NCBI RefSeq assembly: GCF_963675305.1 | Contig: NZ_OY776147.1 | Location: 1,178,001-1,242,000, forward strand | DNA: 64,000 bases | Source of the DNA: an uncultured Hyphomonas sp. | GTDB lineage: Bacteria > Pseudomonadota > Alphaproteobacteria > Caulobacterales > Hyphomonadaceae | Direction of reading: 5' to 3' | In this document: piece by piece, positions 43,198 to 51,531 of the stretch | Position numbering within the stretch: position 1 is the first letter of the stretch | Layout of the letters: every line of letters begins with the position of its first letter | Program-made: the position numbers and the translations under genes | The notes under the pieces: model-generated | What the model saw: only the letters and a program-made list of their open reading frames with translations | Database searches by the model: none | What the model was told of the DNA's origin: nothing

Positions 43198-43917
43198 TTA
43201 TGGATCGGCTTTTCGCGGCCCGCCGCAGACCTCGCGGAAACCTGCCGCCATGAACGTCGCCATACGTTCCTTGATGGATTCGAAGTCATCGGATTTGCAA
43301 ATACCGCCTGACAGCTTGTCGATCCGTCCGGTGCGCGCCAGCGTGAGCAGAAGCGCGCCACTCACGAAGTGGTATCCCCAGAAAATGTCTTCTTCCGAGC
43401 ACTCCGGCATCGCCTTCTTCAAGAGGTCGATCAGTCGAAGGACGACCGGGTCGAAATGCTCGTCCATCATTTCGGCGCCCCATTCGGGTGTGTTTGCGAT
43501 TTGCGCGCTGAGGGCGCCGTAATTTTTCCAGCCTGTGCCGCCCTGGCTGTAAAGGTCGAGGTCGGTGTCGAGAAAAGCCCGCAGGGCGCCTTCGACTGTC
43601 GGTTTCCCGTTCGTGGATTTCTCGTAGGCGTCCAGGGCCTCGATCCGGGTCGTGCTCGTTATGACGGCGCGCCGTCCGAAGGCCTTGTCGAGGAGTTGTT
43701 TCTTGTCCTTGAAATAGTAGTGCAGCAGGGTGTGGTGGACGCCTGCGCGCTTGGCCACATCCTTCAGGGTCACGCCGTGGAAGCCGTTTTTCGAGAACAG
43801 GTATTCGGCTTCGTCGAGGATGAGCTCCATCGTCTCCGCCCGCTGTTCGGCTTTTGACATTCGGCGGCGATTGTTCGTTTGCTTGGTCACTACAGTATTC
43901 GCTTGTCTCGGTTCCAT
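43198..43917 (-). CDS. TetR/AcrR-family transcriptional regulator
   Basis: A 239-aa protein. The helix-turn-helix region spans about residues 25-75 (RAETMELILDEAEYLFSKNG, VTLKDVAKRAGVHHTLLHYY and FKDKKQLLDKAF). A C-terminal TetR ligand domain follows (DIFWGYHFVSGALLLTLART). It is divergent from the TonB receptor at 44269 and likely binds the palindrome at 44173-44190, and a related one at 54669-54686 in front of the MFS gene. Confidence 0.9.
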   Translation of the reverse strand: MEPRQANTVVTKQTNNRRRMSKAEQRAETMELILDEAEYLFSKNGFHGVTLKDVAKRAGVHHTLLHYYFKDKKQLLDKAFGRRAVITSTTRIEALDAYEKSTNGKPTVEGALRAFLDTDLDLYSQGGTGWKNYGALSAQIANTPEWGAEMMDEHFDPVVLRLIDLLKKAMPECSEEDIFWGYHFVSGALLLTLARTGRIDKLSGGICKSDDFESIKERMATFMAAGFREVCGGPRKADP

Positions 43918-44172
43918 TTTATCAATGGTGTAACGTGTTTTCAGTCAACCTTCACACTGAGTTGCGCGGACCGGAAGCGTCGCTCGCCTCTTTCTGGTCA
44001 GCCGTGGCGCAGGCGGCTGCATCCAATTTCTGGAAGTACCGCATGCCACTTGAAGGTATTTGACCCCGGCTTTTTAGGGGCGTGCCGCAGGCTCGTGCGC
44101 GACCCGTCTTTCTCCATTTCTTCGCGAGAGGATCGCAAATCCGGAGACAAAGTCACGCCATTTCCTTTTTTC

Positions 44173-44200
44173 ATTCACACGAGAGTGAATTTTATTGACA
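44173..44200 (+). promoter_or_regulatory. TetR operator candidate and -35 box before the TonB receptor
   Basis: ATTCAC-ACGAGA-GTGAAT (44173-44190) is a perfect 6+6+6 palindrome. Four bases later comes TTGACA (44195-44200), a consensus -35 hexamer. The 43918-44268 intergenic region holds no gene; this is its only clear signal besides the ribosome-binding site GGGAGGAAAA before 44269. Confidence 0.65.
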
Positions 44201-44268
44201 TGTGGTTCCAACTGGTCTCCAACTGCCTCGCGAAAGGCGACCAAACGTCTTCGCCTAGGGAGGAAAAT

Positions 44269-46545
44269 ATGAATCTACGGCTTCTGGCTTCCGCGTCAGC
44301 AATTTCGATTTCTGTTTTGGCCGCTCCGGCATTCGCGCAGGATAATGCGACGGATAACGAGGCTGCGCGTGAAACACCTGAGGGTGAGGCGCGTCAGGAT
44401 AAGATCATTGTTACATCAACCCGGCGGGAACAAAGCCTGCAGGATGTGCCGCTGGCCGTCACAGCTTTCCAGCAGGAAGCCATGTCGGAAAAAGGTATCG
44501 TCAGCTATGACGGCCTCGCCCGCGAAACACCCGGCATCGTGCTGAACCAGCCGACGGCCAACTTCAACACAATCACCACGCGCGGCATCGCCACCAACGG
44601 CTACGGCGCCAACCTGCAGGCCGCCACCGCGATTTACATCAACGAGCTTCCGATCTCCTCGAACGGCAACTCGACCATTCTCGACCCGACGCTGTTTGAT
44701 GTCGAGCGGGTGGAAGTTCTGCGCGGGCCGCAGGGCACGCTGTTCGGCGCGAACTCGCTGTCCGGCGCTGTGCGCATCCTCACCAAGCAACCCAATCCTA
44801 ACAAATTTGAAGCATCCACTCTGGTGGACTTCGGCGTGACAGATGGCGATGCCGTCCGCCAGCGGTACAATGGCATGGTCAACTTGCCGCTCATCGAAGA
44901 CCAGCTGGCGCTGCGTGTTGTTGGGTTTTACCGCGATGAGGACGGCTGGGTCGATAACCTCGGGACCGGTATCGAAGGTGCGAACTCATTGAAAGCGGTC
45001 GGTGGCCGCGCGCACCTGCTGTGGGAACCGACTGACAAATTCGACATCGGCCTGCTCATCATCCGTGAGGACAACGAGCCTGCGGATTCGAGTCTCACCA
45101 ACCCGGACCGAGGTGAGTTCATTCGCTACACGGACCGCCCCGATCTCTTCCAGTCCGATCTGACCAGCTACAACCTGACAGCCAACTGGGACATGGACTT
45201 CGCGACGCTTACCAGCTCTTCGAACTATTCCAAGATCGACGGCAAGTTCATCGTCGACCTGGCGGGCACGTTTGGTGGAACCATCCCCTTCGCACTCGAT
45301 GCGGTCGGTCATGACGAAAACTTCGTTCAGGAGGTCCGTCTGGCATCCGCCGATGGCGGAGCATGGGACTGGATCGTTGGCGGCTTCTACTTCAACAAAC
45401 GCCGCGACATCGACTACGATTACCGTTCCTCGCAGGAATTCCTCGATGAGCGTGGCCTGACCGGTCTGCCGGATGAGTACTACTACCGCTTCAAGGGCTA
45501 TTTCGACGCCATCGAATCGGCGGCATTCGGGGAGCTGACCTATCACTTCTCCGACAAGCTGTGGGCGACAGGCGGACTGCGCTACACCGAAACCTCGGTG
45601 CAGTCTCACACGCTTGCCGGTGGCTATAATTCGAACTACCTGACCGCCGCGCTTTTCGGCCTGACCAATACGGCCCTCACGATTACGCCGGTTGTCGCGG
45701 CAGATGGGCTCAAGGTCGAAGCCGACAATTTGTCGTACAAGGCCAGCCTCTCCTACAAGCCGGTAGACAATGTGACGACCTATGCGTCGATTGCGACGGG
45801 TTTCCGCTCGCCGGTCGCGAACGCCCGTGCTGGCCTCGCCAGCGGTGTGGATCCCAACGACATCATCATCCCGAACGGGGCCGATTCGGACAAGCTCATC
45901 AGCTATGAGGTCGGCATGAAGGGCGCCTTCTTCGACCGCAAGCTGACAGCGAACCTCGCCGCCTACTACATCAATTGGGAGGACATCCAGGTTCAGGCAA
46001 ACCGCCTGTCTGACCAGGCGCAGTTCGCGACCAATATCGGCAAGGCCGTCAGCCAGGGTCTGGAGTTCGAGATCGGCTACTATCCGGGTAACGGCTTCAG
46101 CCTGTTCGCGAACGGCTCGCTCAGCGACACCGAAATCACGGACCTTACGGATGCGGAAGCGGCGATCTCGGGTGCCGAGGAAGGGCTGCAACTCGCCATG
46201 CCGGACTTCCAGGGGGCTCTCACGGCGCGCTACGATTTTGATATCGGCGACAAGGACGCCTTCGTGACCGCGACGGCCGCCTATGTCGGTGACTTCCCGG
46301 CCATGTTGCCGAACGTGCCGGGCAATCCGGGCACACCGGCCCCGACCTTCGATTACACGGAAGCGTACACGGTCGTGAATGCGCAGGCCGGCATCTCGAA
46401 GAACGACTGGAAGGTGATCGCCTATGTCGAGAACCTGTTTGACGACAGTTCGATCACCTACGTCCACCCGGAAGGCTTCCTCGATAGCCGCTATGCCCGC
46501 GTGCGCCCGCAAACGATCGGCGTCCGGTTCAGCTACGAGTACTAG
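44269..46545 (+). CDS. TonB-dependent receptor (esterase-cluster)
   Basis: A 758-aa receptor. The signal peptide MNLRLLASASAISISVLAAP ends near AFAQ; the TonB-box/plug start is KIIVTSTRREQSLQDVPLAV, the plug has VEVLRGPQGTLFGANSLSG and the barrel ends IGVRFSYEY. The ATG at 44269 follows GGGAGGAAAA; an in-frame ATG 390 bp upstream gives no sensible protein. It is followed at 20 bp by a carboxylesterase gene, forming an uptake-hydrolysis operon. Confidence 0.93.
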   Translation: MNLRLLASASAISISVLAAPAFAQDNATDNEAARETPEGEARQDKIIVTSTRREQSLQDVPLAVTAFQQEAMSEKGIVSYDGLARETPGIVLNQPTANFNTITTRGIATNGYGANLQAATAIYINELPISSNGNSTILDPTLFDVERVEVLRGPQGTLFGANSLSGAVRILTKQPNPNKFEASTLVDFGVTDGDAVRQRYNGMVNLPLIEDQLALRVVGFYRDEDGWVDNLGTGIEGANSLKAVGGRAHLLWEPTDKFDIGLLIIREDNEPADSSLTNPDRGEFIRYTDRPDLFQSDLTSYNLTANWDMDFATLTSSSNYSKIDGKFIVDLAGTFGGTIPFALDAVGHDENFVQEVRLASADGGAWDWIVGGFYFNKRRDIDYDYRSSQEFLDERGLTGLPDEYYYRFKGYFDAIESAAFGELTYHFSDKLWATGGLRYTETSVQSHTLAGGYNSNYLTAALFGLTNTALTITPVVAADGLKVEADNLSYKASLSYKPVDNVTTYASIATGFRSPVANARAGLASGVDPNDIIIPNGADSDKLISYEVGMKGAFFDRKLTANLAAYYINWEDIQVQANRLSDQAQFATNIGKAVSQGLEFEIGYYPGNGFSLFANGSLSDTEITDLTDAEAAISGAEEGLQLAMPDFQGALTARYDFDIGDKDAFVTATAAYVGDFPAMLPNVPGNPGTPAPTFDYTEAYTVVNAQAGISKNDWKVIAYVENLFDDSSITYVHPEGFLDSRYARVRPQTIGVRFSYEY

Positions 46546-46565
46546 GCAGGCCGGAGGTGATACTC

Positions 46566-48266
46566 ATGCTGACAGGTTTTCCGGCGGGCACGTGGCAGAT
46601 GATGCCGAAGTCTGGTGTATTTGCCCTGCTGCTTGTTGTGTGCATGCCGCTTCTGGCGATGGGGTGCGCAACGGAACAGGCCGGAAAGCCGGTTGGCGAA
46701 ATCGTGACGGACACGCCCGCGGGCGTGGTTCGGGGGCGGGTCGTGGGGGATGTCGCGGTCTATCGCGGCATCCCCTATGCCTTGCCGCCCACAGGCGCGC
46801 GCCGATGGACACCGCCGCAAGCGGTTCCAGACTGGGAAGGCGAGCGGGATGCCCAGGCGTTCGGACCGGCCTGCCCGCAACCGGCCTCCCTGCCGGGGAA
46901 CATCTATGCGACCGAGCTGGGCTCCGTCGATGAAGATTGTCTCAGCCTCAATGTCTGGGCGCCGGAAAATGCGGAGAACGCGCCGGTCTTCGTCTGGATA
47001 CATGGTGGATCGCTGACCACGGGGGCGGGCAGCCTCGACATGTATGATGGTGCCCGGATGGCACGCGAGCAGGGGCTTGTGGTCGTCACGATCAACTACC
47101 GCCTCGGCGTGCTCGGCTATCTCGCGCATCCGGGGCTCAGCGCCGAGTCCGGGCAGGGCATCTCCGGCAATTACGGCCTGATGGACCAGATTCTGGCGCT
47201 GGAATGGGTCAAGCGAAACATCTCTGCCTTCGGTGGGGATGCGGAGAATGTCACGGTGGCGGGGGAGTCCGCCGGCGCCCTCAGCGTCGTCATGCTGATG
47301 ACCTCGCCCAAGGCAAAAGGCCTGTTCGACAAGGCGATTGCGGAAAGCGCCTATATGGTGACGATGGCGTCCCTGAAGGAACAGCGGAACGGCCTGCCGT
47401 CCGCTGAGGCGACCGGTGAAGCGCTGGCGCAGAAAATGGGCGCCGAAGACGTCGACTCCCTCCGCGCGATGTCTGCTGACAAGCTGGTCAACCTGTCCCG
47501 CAAGGCTGGCTACTTCCCGTTCCCGGTCATCGACGGCGTGTACGAGACCGGCCAGATGGTCGAGATTTTCGACAGGGGCGAACAAGCCCCCGTGCCGGTC
47601 CTCGCCGGTTTCAATGAAGGGGAAATCCGTTCCCTCCGTTTCCTCCTGCCGCCCGTGCCGAAGAATGCCGAGGCCTATGAGGCCGCGATCCGGAATGGTT
47701 ATGGCGAACTATCCGACCGCTACCTGGAACTTTACCCGTCTGATAATCTGGACGCGAGCATGCTGGCTGCGACGCGCGATGCCATGTATGGCTGGACGGC
47801 AGAGCGCCTTGCCGCATCTCAGACCGTACACGGACACCCTTCCTTCTTGTACCTGTTCGACCATAGCTATCCTGCGGCCGACCGGCTTGGCCTGCGTGCT
47901 TTCCACGCCTCCGAGATTCCTTACGTTTTCGGAACCATGAAAGAAGCTGTCGCGCCTTGGCCGGAGATTCCGGACACCGAGGAGGAGCGGGCGCTGTCGG
48001 AAGACATGATGCAATATTGGGCGAGCTTCGCGCGGGACGGAAAGCCGGTCGCCGATGGCGCTCCGGACTGGCCTGCTTATGGTAATACGGCCACAGGCAT
48101 GGTTTTCGCCGAACAGCCGAAGACCTGGGACATGCTCGCCCGACAGCGTTTCGACTTACACGAAGAGGTGGTCTGCCGCCGCCGTGCCGCTGGCAATATT
48201 CCCTGGAACTGGAATGTCGGCATCCTCTCTCCCCCTCTCCCACCAAAGGAAGCCGCATGCGAATGA
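46566..48266 (+). CDS. Type-B carboxylesterase, lipoprotein (paralogue 1)
   Basis: A 566-aa carboxylesterase/lipase-family protein. The signal peptide ends with lipobox LLAMGC. The family signatures are EDCLSLNVWAPE, VFVWIHGGSLTTGAGS (oxyanion hole) and the nucleophile elbow VTVAGESAGALSVV. A conserved His lies in FHASEIPYVFGTM. I chose the ATG at 46566, which has GGAGGTG seven bases upstream. It probably removes an ester group from the compound imported by the receptor. The end overlaps the next gene by 10 bp. Confidence 0.92.
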   Translation: MLTGFPAGTWQMMPKSGVFALLLVVCMPLLAMGCATEQAGKPVGEIVTDTPAGVVRGRVVGDVAVYRGIPYALPPTGARRWTPPQAVPDWEGERDAQAFGPACPQPASLPGNIYATELGSVDEDCLSLNVWAPENAENAPVFVWIHGGSLTTGAGSLDMYDGARMAREQGLVVVTINYRLGVLGYLAHPGLSAESGQGISGNYGLMDQILALEWVKRNISAFGGDAENVTVAGESAGALSVVMLMTSPKAKGLFDKAIAESAYMVTMASLKEQRNGLPSAEATGEALAQKMGAEDVDSLRAMSADKLVNLSRKAGYFPFPVIDGVYETGQMVEIFDRGEQAPVPVLAGFNEGEIRSLRFLLPPVPKNAEAYEAAIRNGYGELSDRYLELYPSDNLDASMLAATRDAMYGWTAERLAASQTVHGHPSFLYLFDHSYPAADRLGLRAFHASEIPYVFGTMKEAVAPWPEIPDTEEERALSEDMMQYWASFARDGKPVADGAPDWPAYGNTATGMVFAEQPKTWDMLARQRFDLHEEVVCRRRAAGNIPWNWNVGILSPPLPPKEAACE

Positions 48267-49861
48267 TCGACGGTTCGATACAGGATTATGCGCTGACCCT
48301 CGACAAGCTTCTCGACCATGGTGCCAAATGGCATTCCGGGAAGGAAGTCGTGACGGCCCACGCGGATGGCAGCACGAGCCGCATAAATTATGCGGGGCTT
48401 CGGAACCGAGCAAAGCGTGTCTCAGCGATGCTCCAGAGGCTTGGTGTGTCTCAGGGCGACCGTGTGGCGACGCTTTGCTGGAACACCCAGGCTCATATGG
48501 AATGCTGGTATGGCATCATGGGCATGGGCGCGGTCTGCCACACGCTCAACCCGCGCCTTACGGCAGAGCAGATCGCCTGGATGCTCGGCCAGTCGGAAGC
48601 GGAAATCCTGATCGTTAGCGCAGACCTTTCGCCTCTCGCCTCGAATGTGGTGGAGCTGGCGAAGCGTATCCGGAAAATTCTGGTGATTGACCCGGAACAG
48701 GCGGACTTGCCCACCCTGGATGCCTTACCGTCTGCGCAGCTCCTGGAAGAGCAGCTCACGGACGATGATGAAGACCCGCCCTGGGGGGCGTTTCCGGAAA
48801 CGACACCTTGCGGCCTCTGCTTCACGTCGGGTACGACGGGGGATCCGAAAGGCGTTACCTACACGCACCGGGGAAACTTTCTGCATACGTTACGCCAGCT
48901 TCAGGCGGATGTCTCGGGGATGACATCGCACGATGTCGTGCTGCCCGTTGTTCCCATGTTCCATGCCAGCGCATGGGGCCTTCCGTTTTCGGCACCGGCG
49001 ACGGGGGCAAAGCTCGTTTTTCCGGGGCGTCATACGGATGGCGAACGGCTGGCACGTCTGATCGTCGACGAGGGGGTCACCATCGCCGTCGGAGTGCCGA
49101 CCGTATGGCTTGGCGTGTTTGACTATGCCGATGTGGCAGGAGTGGAGTTCCCAACATTGAAAAGCGTGATGGTCGGGGGCGCCCCGATGCATCCCGCTCT
49201 GATGAAGCGGATTGAAGACCGTGGTATCAGTGTGCAGACGACATGGGGCATGACGGAATTGTCTCCGCTCGGCACCGCCGCGCCGCCAGGGGACGCGCGC
49301 TCGCCGGATACGGCTGGCCGGCCCGCAATCGGGATCGATCTCATGCTCGCGGACAGCACAGGCAAACCGCTGGAAGAACAGAGGGGGCAGGAAGGTCACC
49401 TCTGGGTCCGGGGGACATCTGTTGTGGAGCGCTATTTCGGCCAGACGGAACCGGCGACGCAAAGTGGCTGGTTTTCGACCGGCGACCTCGCCCGTCTGAG
49501 TGATGACGGCCAGCTCTTCATTACCGGCCGCGCCAAGGACCTGATCAAGTCCGGTGGTGAGTGGATCAATCCAACCGAGATCGAAACGCTGGTGTCCGGC
49601 TTGCCGGAAGTCGCGCTTGCCGCGGTCATTGGCCAGCCGCATGAGAAATGGGGCGAGCGGCCGCTGCTTCTCGTGGAGTTCCGGAACGGAAGCGCCCTCA
49701 GCGATCAGGCGCTGCGGGAACCGCTGGAGGGGCAGGTGCCATCCTGGTGGATTCCGGAAGACATTATTCGCCTGAGTGAAATTCCGCTGGCGCCGACCGG
49801 GAAGATCGACAAGAAGCGCCTGCGCAGTCTCTACAGTGCCCCGGAAGTGGCCGGCGGCTAA
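48257..49861 (+). CDS. AMP-dependent acyl-CoA synthetase
   Basis: A 534-aa ligase of the long-chain/medium-chain fatty-acyl-CoA synthetase type. Motifs: GLCFTSGTTGDPKGVTYTHR (P-loop), HASAWGLPFSAPATGAKLV, TTWGMTELSPLG, GWFSTGDLARLSDDG, GRAKDLIKSGGEWINPTEIE and the C-terminal LAPTGKIDKKRL with catalytic Lys. It starts inside the end of the first esterase gene with AAAGGAAG upstream, and is followed 11 bp later by the second esterase. It should activate the acid released by either esterase. Confidence 0.93.
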   Translation: MRMIDGSIQDYALTLDKLLDHGAKWHSGKEVVTAHADGSTSRINYAGLRNRAKRVSAMLQRLGVSQGDRVATLCWNTQAHMECWYGIMGMGAVCHTLNPRLTAEQIAWMLGQSEAEILIVSADLSPLASNVVELAKRIRKILVIDPEQADLPTLDALPSAQLLEEQLTDDDEDPPWGAFPETTPCGLCFTSGTTGDPKGVTYTHRGNFLHTLRQLQADVSGMTSHDVVLPVVPMFHASAWGLPFSAPATGAKLVFPGRHTDGERLARLIVDEGVTIAVGVPTVWLGVFDYADVAGVEFPTLKSVMVGGAPMHPALMKRIEDRGISVQTTWGMTELSPLGTAAPPGDARSPDTAGRPAIGIDLMLADSTGKPLEEQRGQEGHLWVRGTSVVERYFGQTEPATQSGWFSTGDLARLSDDGQLFITGRAKDLIKSGGEWINPTEIETLVSGLPEVALAAVIGQPHEKWGERPLLLVEFRNGSALSDQALREPLEGQVPSWWIPEDIIRLSEIPLAPTGKIDKKRLRSLYSAPEVAGG

Positions 49862-49872
49862 GGGGGGTGACC

Positions 49873-51525
49873 ATGGCTTCGCAGACTGGGTTCCGGAATC
49901 TCCTTCTGGCTATGGCAGCCACAGCTCTTTCTGCCTGCGGCAATCCGGAGCCTGAAGTCTCGGCGCGTCCTTTGGTCGAGCTCCGGCAGGGCGTTCTGGC
50001 GGGTGAATACGAAGGCCGTCTTGATGTGTTCCGCGGCATCCCTTATGCGGCGCCTCCGGTTGGCGGCGCACGATGGACTGCGCCCGGGCCGGCCCTGGCC
50101 TGGGACGGCGTTCGTGATGCATCGTCTTTCGGCCCGGCCTGCATCCAGCCGCCGGTTCCTGAAACCAGCCTCTATTACGATCCGCCTGCGGAGTCTTCCG
50201 AGGACTGCCTCACCCTGAATGTGTGGGCTGGCCCCGATGCGGAGACGGCCCCGGTCATCGTGTGGATTCATGGCGGGTCCCTGCGGATCGGGAGCAGTGC
50301 GGAGCCGATGTATGACGGCGCCGAATTTGCCCGGCGCGGGGTCGTGTTCGTTTCGATCAATTACCGCCTCGGCGTGCTGGGCTACCTGACGCATGCAGGC
50401 CTCAGCGCGGAGGCGCCTGACGGGGTATCCGGCAATTACGGTCTGCGTGACCAGATCGCAGCGCTGCGATGGGTCCGGGACAATATAGAATCCTTCGGGG
50501 GTGATCCGTCCAACGTGACCATCATGGGGGAGTCGGCAGGCGCGCTCAGCGTCTCCTACCTCCTGACCAGTCCGGACGCCGACGGCCTGTTCCACAAGGC
50601 GATCATCGAGAGCCCCAATGCCCGGAATTTCCCGGAGCTGAAAACGGCGGCCTATGGCCTGCCATCGGCGGAAGCCATCGGGGCGTCAGTCTTTGAAAGT
50701 CTCGGCCTCGAAACGCTGGAGGCTGCCCGCGCCATGGACGCTCAGGAGTTGACGAACCAGGCGAAGTTTGCCCCGCAGGGCACGGTCGACGGCAAGGTGC
50801 TGCCGTTGCAGATCATTGATGCCTTCGACACGGGCCGCTTCGCGAAGGTGCCCGTCCTTGCCGGGTTCAACAGCGGCGAAATCCGCGCCCAGCGCGCTTT
50901 CGCACCGCGCCCGCCGGACTCTTCTGAGGCCTACGAAGCGGAAATCACCGCGCGATATGGCGACACGGCGGAGGCGTTCCTTGACGTCTATCCATCCGAT
51001 GACGTGCCGGGATCGATCCTCGCCACGTTGCGCGACGCGATCTATGGCTGGTCGGCTGAACGGATCGTCCGGAAGGAAACTGCGGCAGGGCAACCGGCCT
51101 TCATGTACGTCTTCGACTATTGCTACCCGGCCGCAGAGGCCGAGGATCTCTGTGCCTTCCATGCGAGTGAGTTACCGTTCGTGTTCGGCAATCTGGCTCC
51201 GGAAAGCCTGCCTCCGAACTGGCCCGTTCCGGATGGCGATCAGGATCAGGCCATCTCCAAAACGCTGCTGGATTACTGGACGTCCTTCGCTGCAACAGGC
51301 CAGCCGGAGAGCGTCTATGGTCCGGTATGGTCATCCTATGGTCAGGATCAGTCATACCTTGATATCGGCCAGACCCTCGCAAGTCACACCGATCCCATCC
51401 CCGGAATGTTCGAACTGCACGAGCAACTGGTCGCGGAGCGCAAGGCTGCCAGCGAGCCCTGGTTCCTGAATATCGGCCTGGGCGCCCGTCCCCTGAGTGA
51501 TGCCGCAGGGAACGAGGCAGAGTAA
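49873..51525 (+). CDS. Type-B carboxylesterase, lipoprotein (paralogue 2)
   Basis: A 550-aa esterase clearly paralogous to the one at 46566. The signal peptide ends with lipobox ALSAC. Motifs: EDCLTLNVWAGPD, VIVWIHGGSLRIGSS, the nucleophile elbow VTIMGESAGALSVSY and FHASELPFVFGNL with the likely catalytic His. The ATG at 49873 follows GGGGGGTG. The two esterases share more than half of their residues in the aligned core by eye, so they probably act on related esters or on two positions of one molecule. Confidence 0.92.
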   Translation: MASQTGFRNLLLAMAATALSACGNPEPEVSARPLVELRQGVLAGEYEGRLDVFRGIPYAAPPVGGARWTAPGPALAWDGVRDASSFGPACIQPPVPETSLYYDPPAESSEDCLTLNVWAGPDAETAPVIVWIHGGSLRIGSSAEPMYDGAEFARRGVVFVSINYRLGVLGYLTHAGLSAEAPDGVSGNYGLRDQIAALRWVRDNIESFGGDPSNVTIMGESAGALSVSYLLTSPDADGLFHKAIIESPNARNFPELKTAAYGLPSAEAIGASVFESLGLETLEAARAMDAQELTNQAKFAPQGTVDGKVLPLQIIDAFDTGRFAKVPVLAGFNSGEIRAQRAFAPRPPDSSEAYEAEITARYGDTAEAFLDVYPSDDVPGSILATLRDAIYGWSAERIVRKETAAGQPAFMYVFDYCYPAAEAEDLCAFHASELPFVFGNLAPESLPPNWPVPDGDQDQAISKTLLDYWTSFAATGQPESVYGPVWSSYGQDQSYLDIGQTLASHTDPIPGMFELHEQLVAERKAASEPWFLNIGLGARPLSDAAGNEAE

Positions 51526-51531
51526 GAGTGC

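Noticed and set aside
44986..46512. 508-aa open frame antisense to the TonB receptor
   Set aside because: It lies fully inside a well-supported receptor gene, has Arg/Val-rich composition typical of antisense shadows and no recognisable motif.
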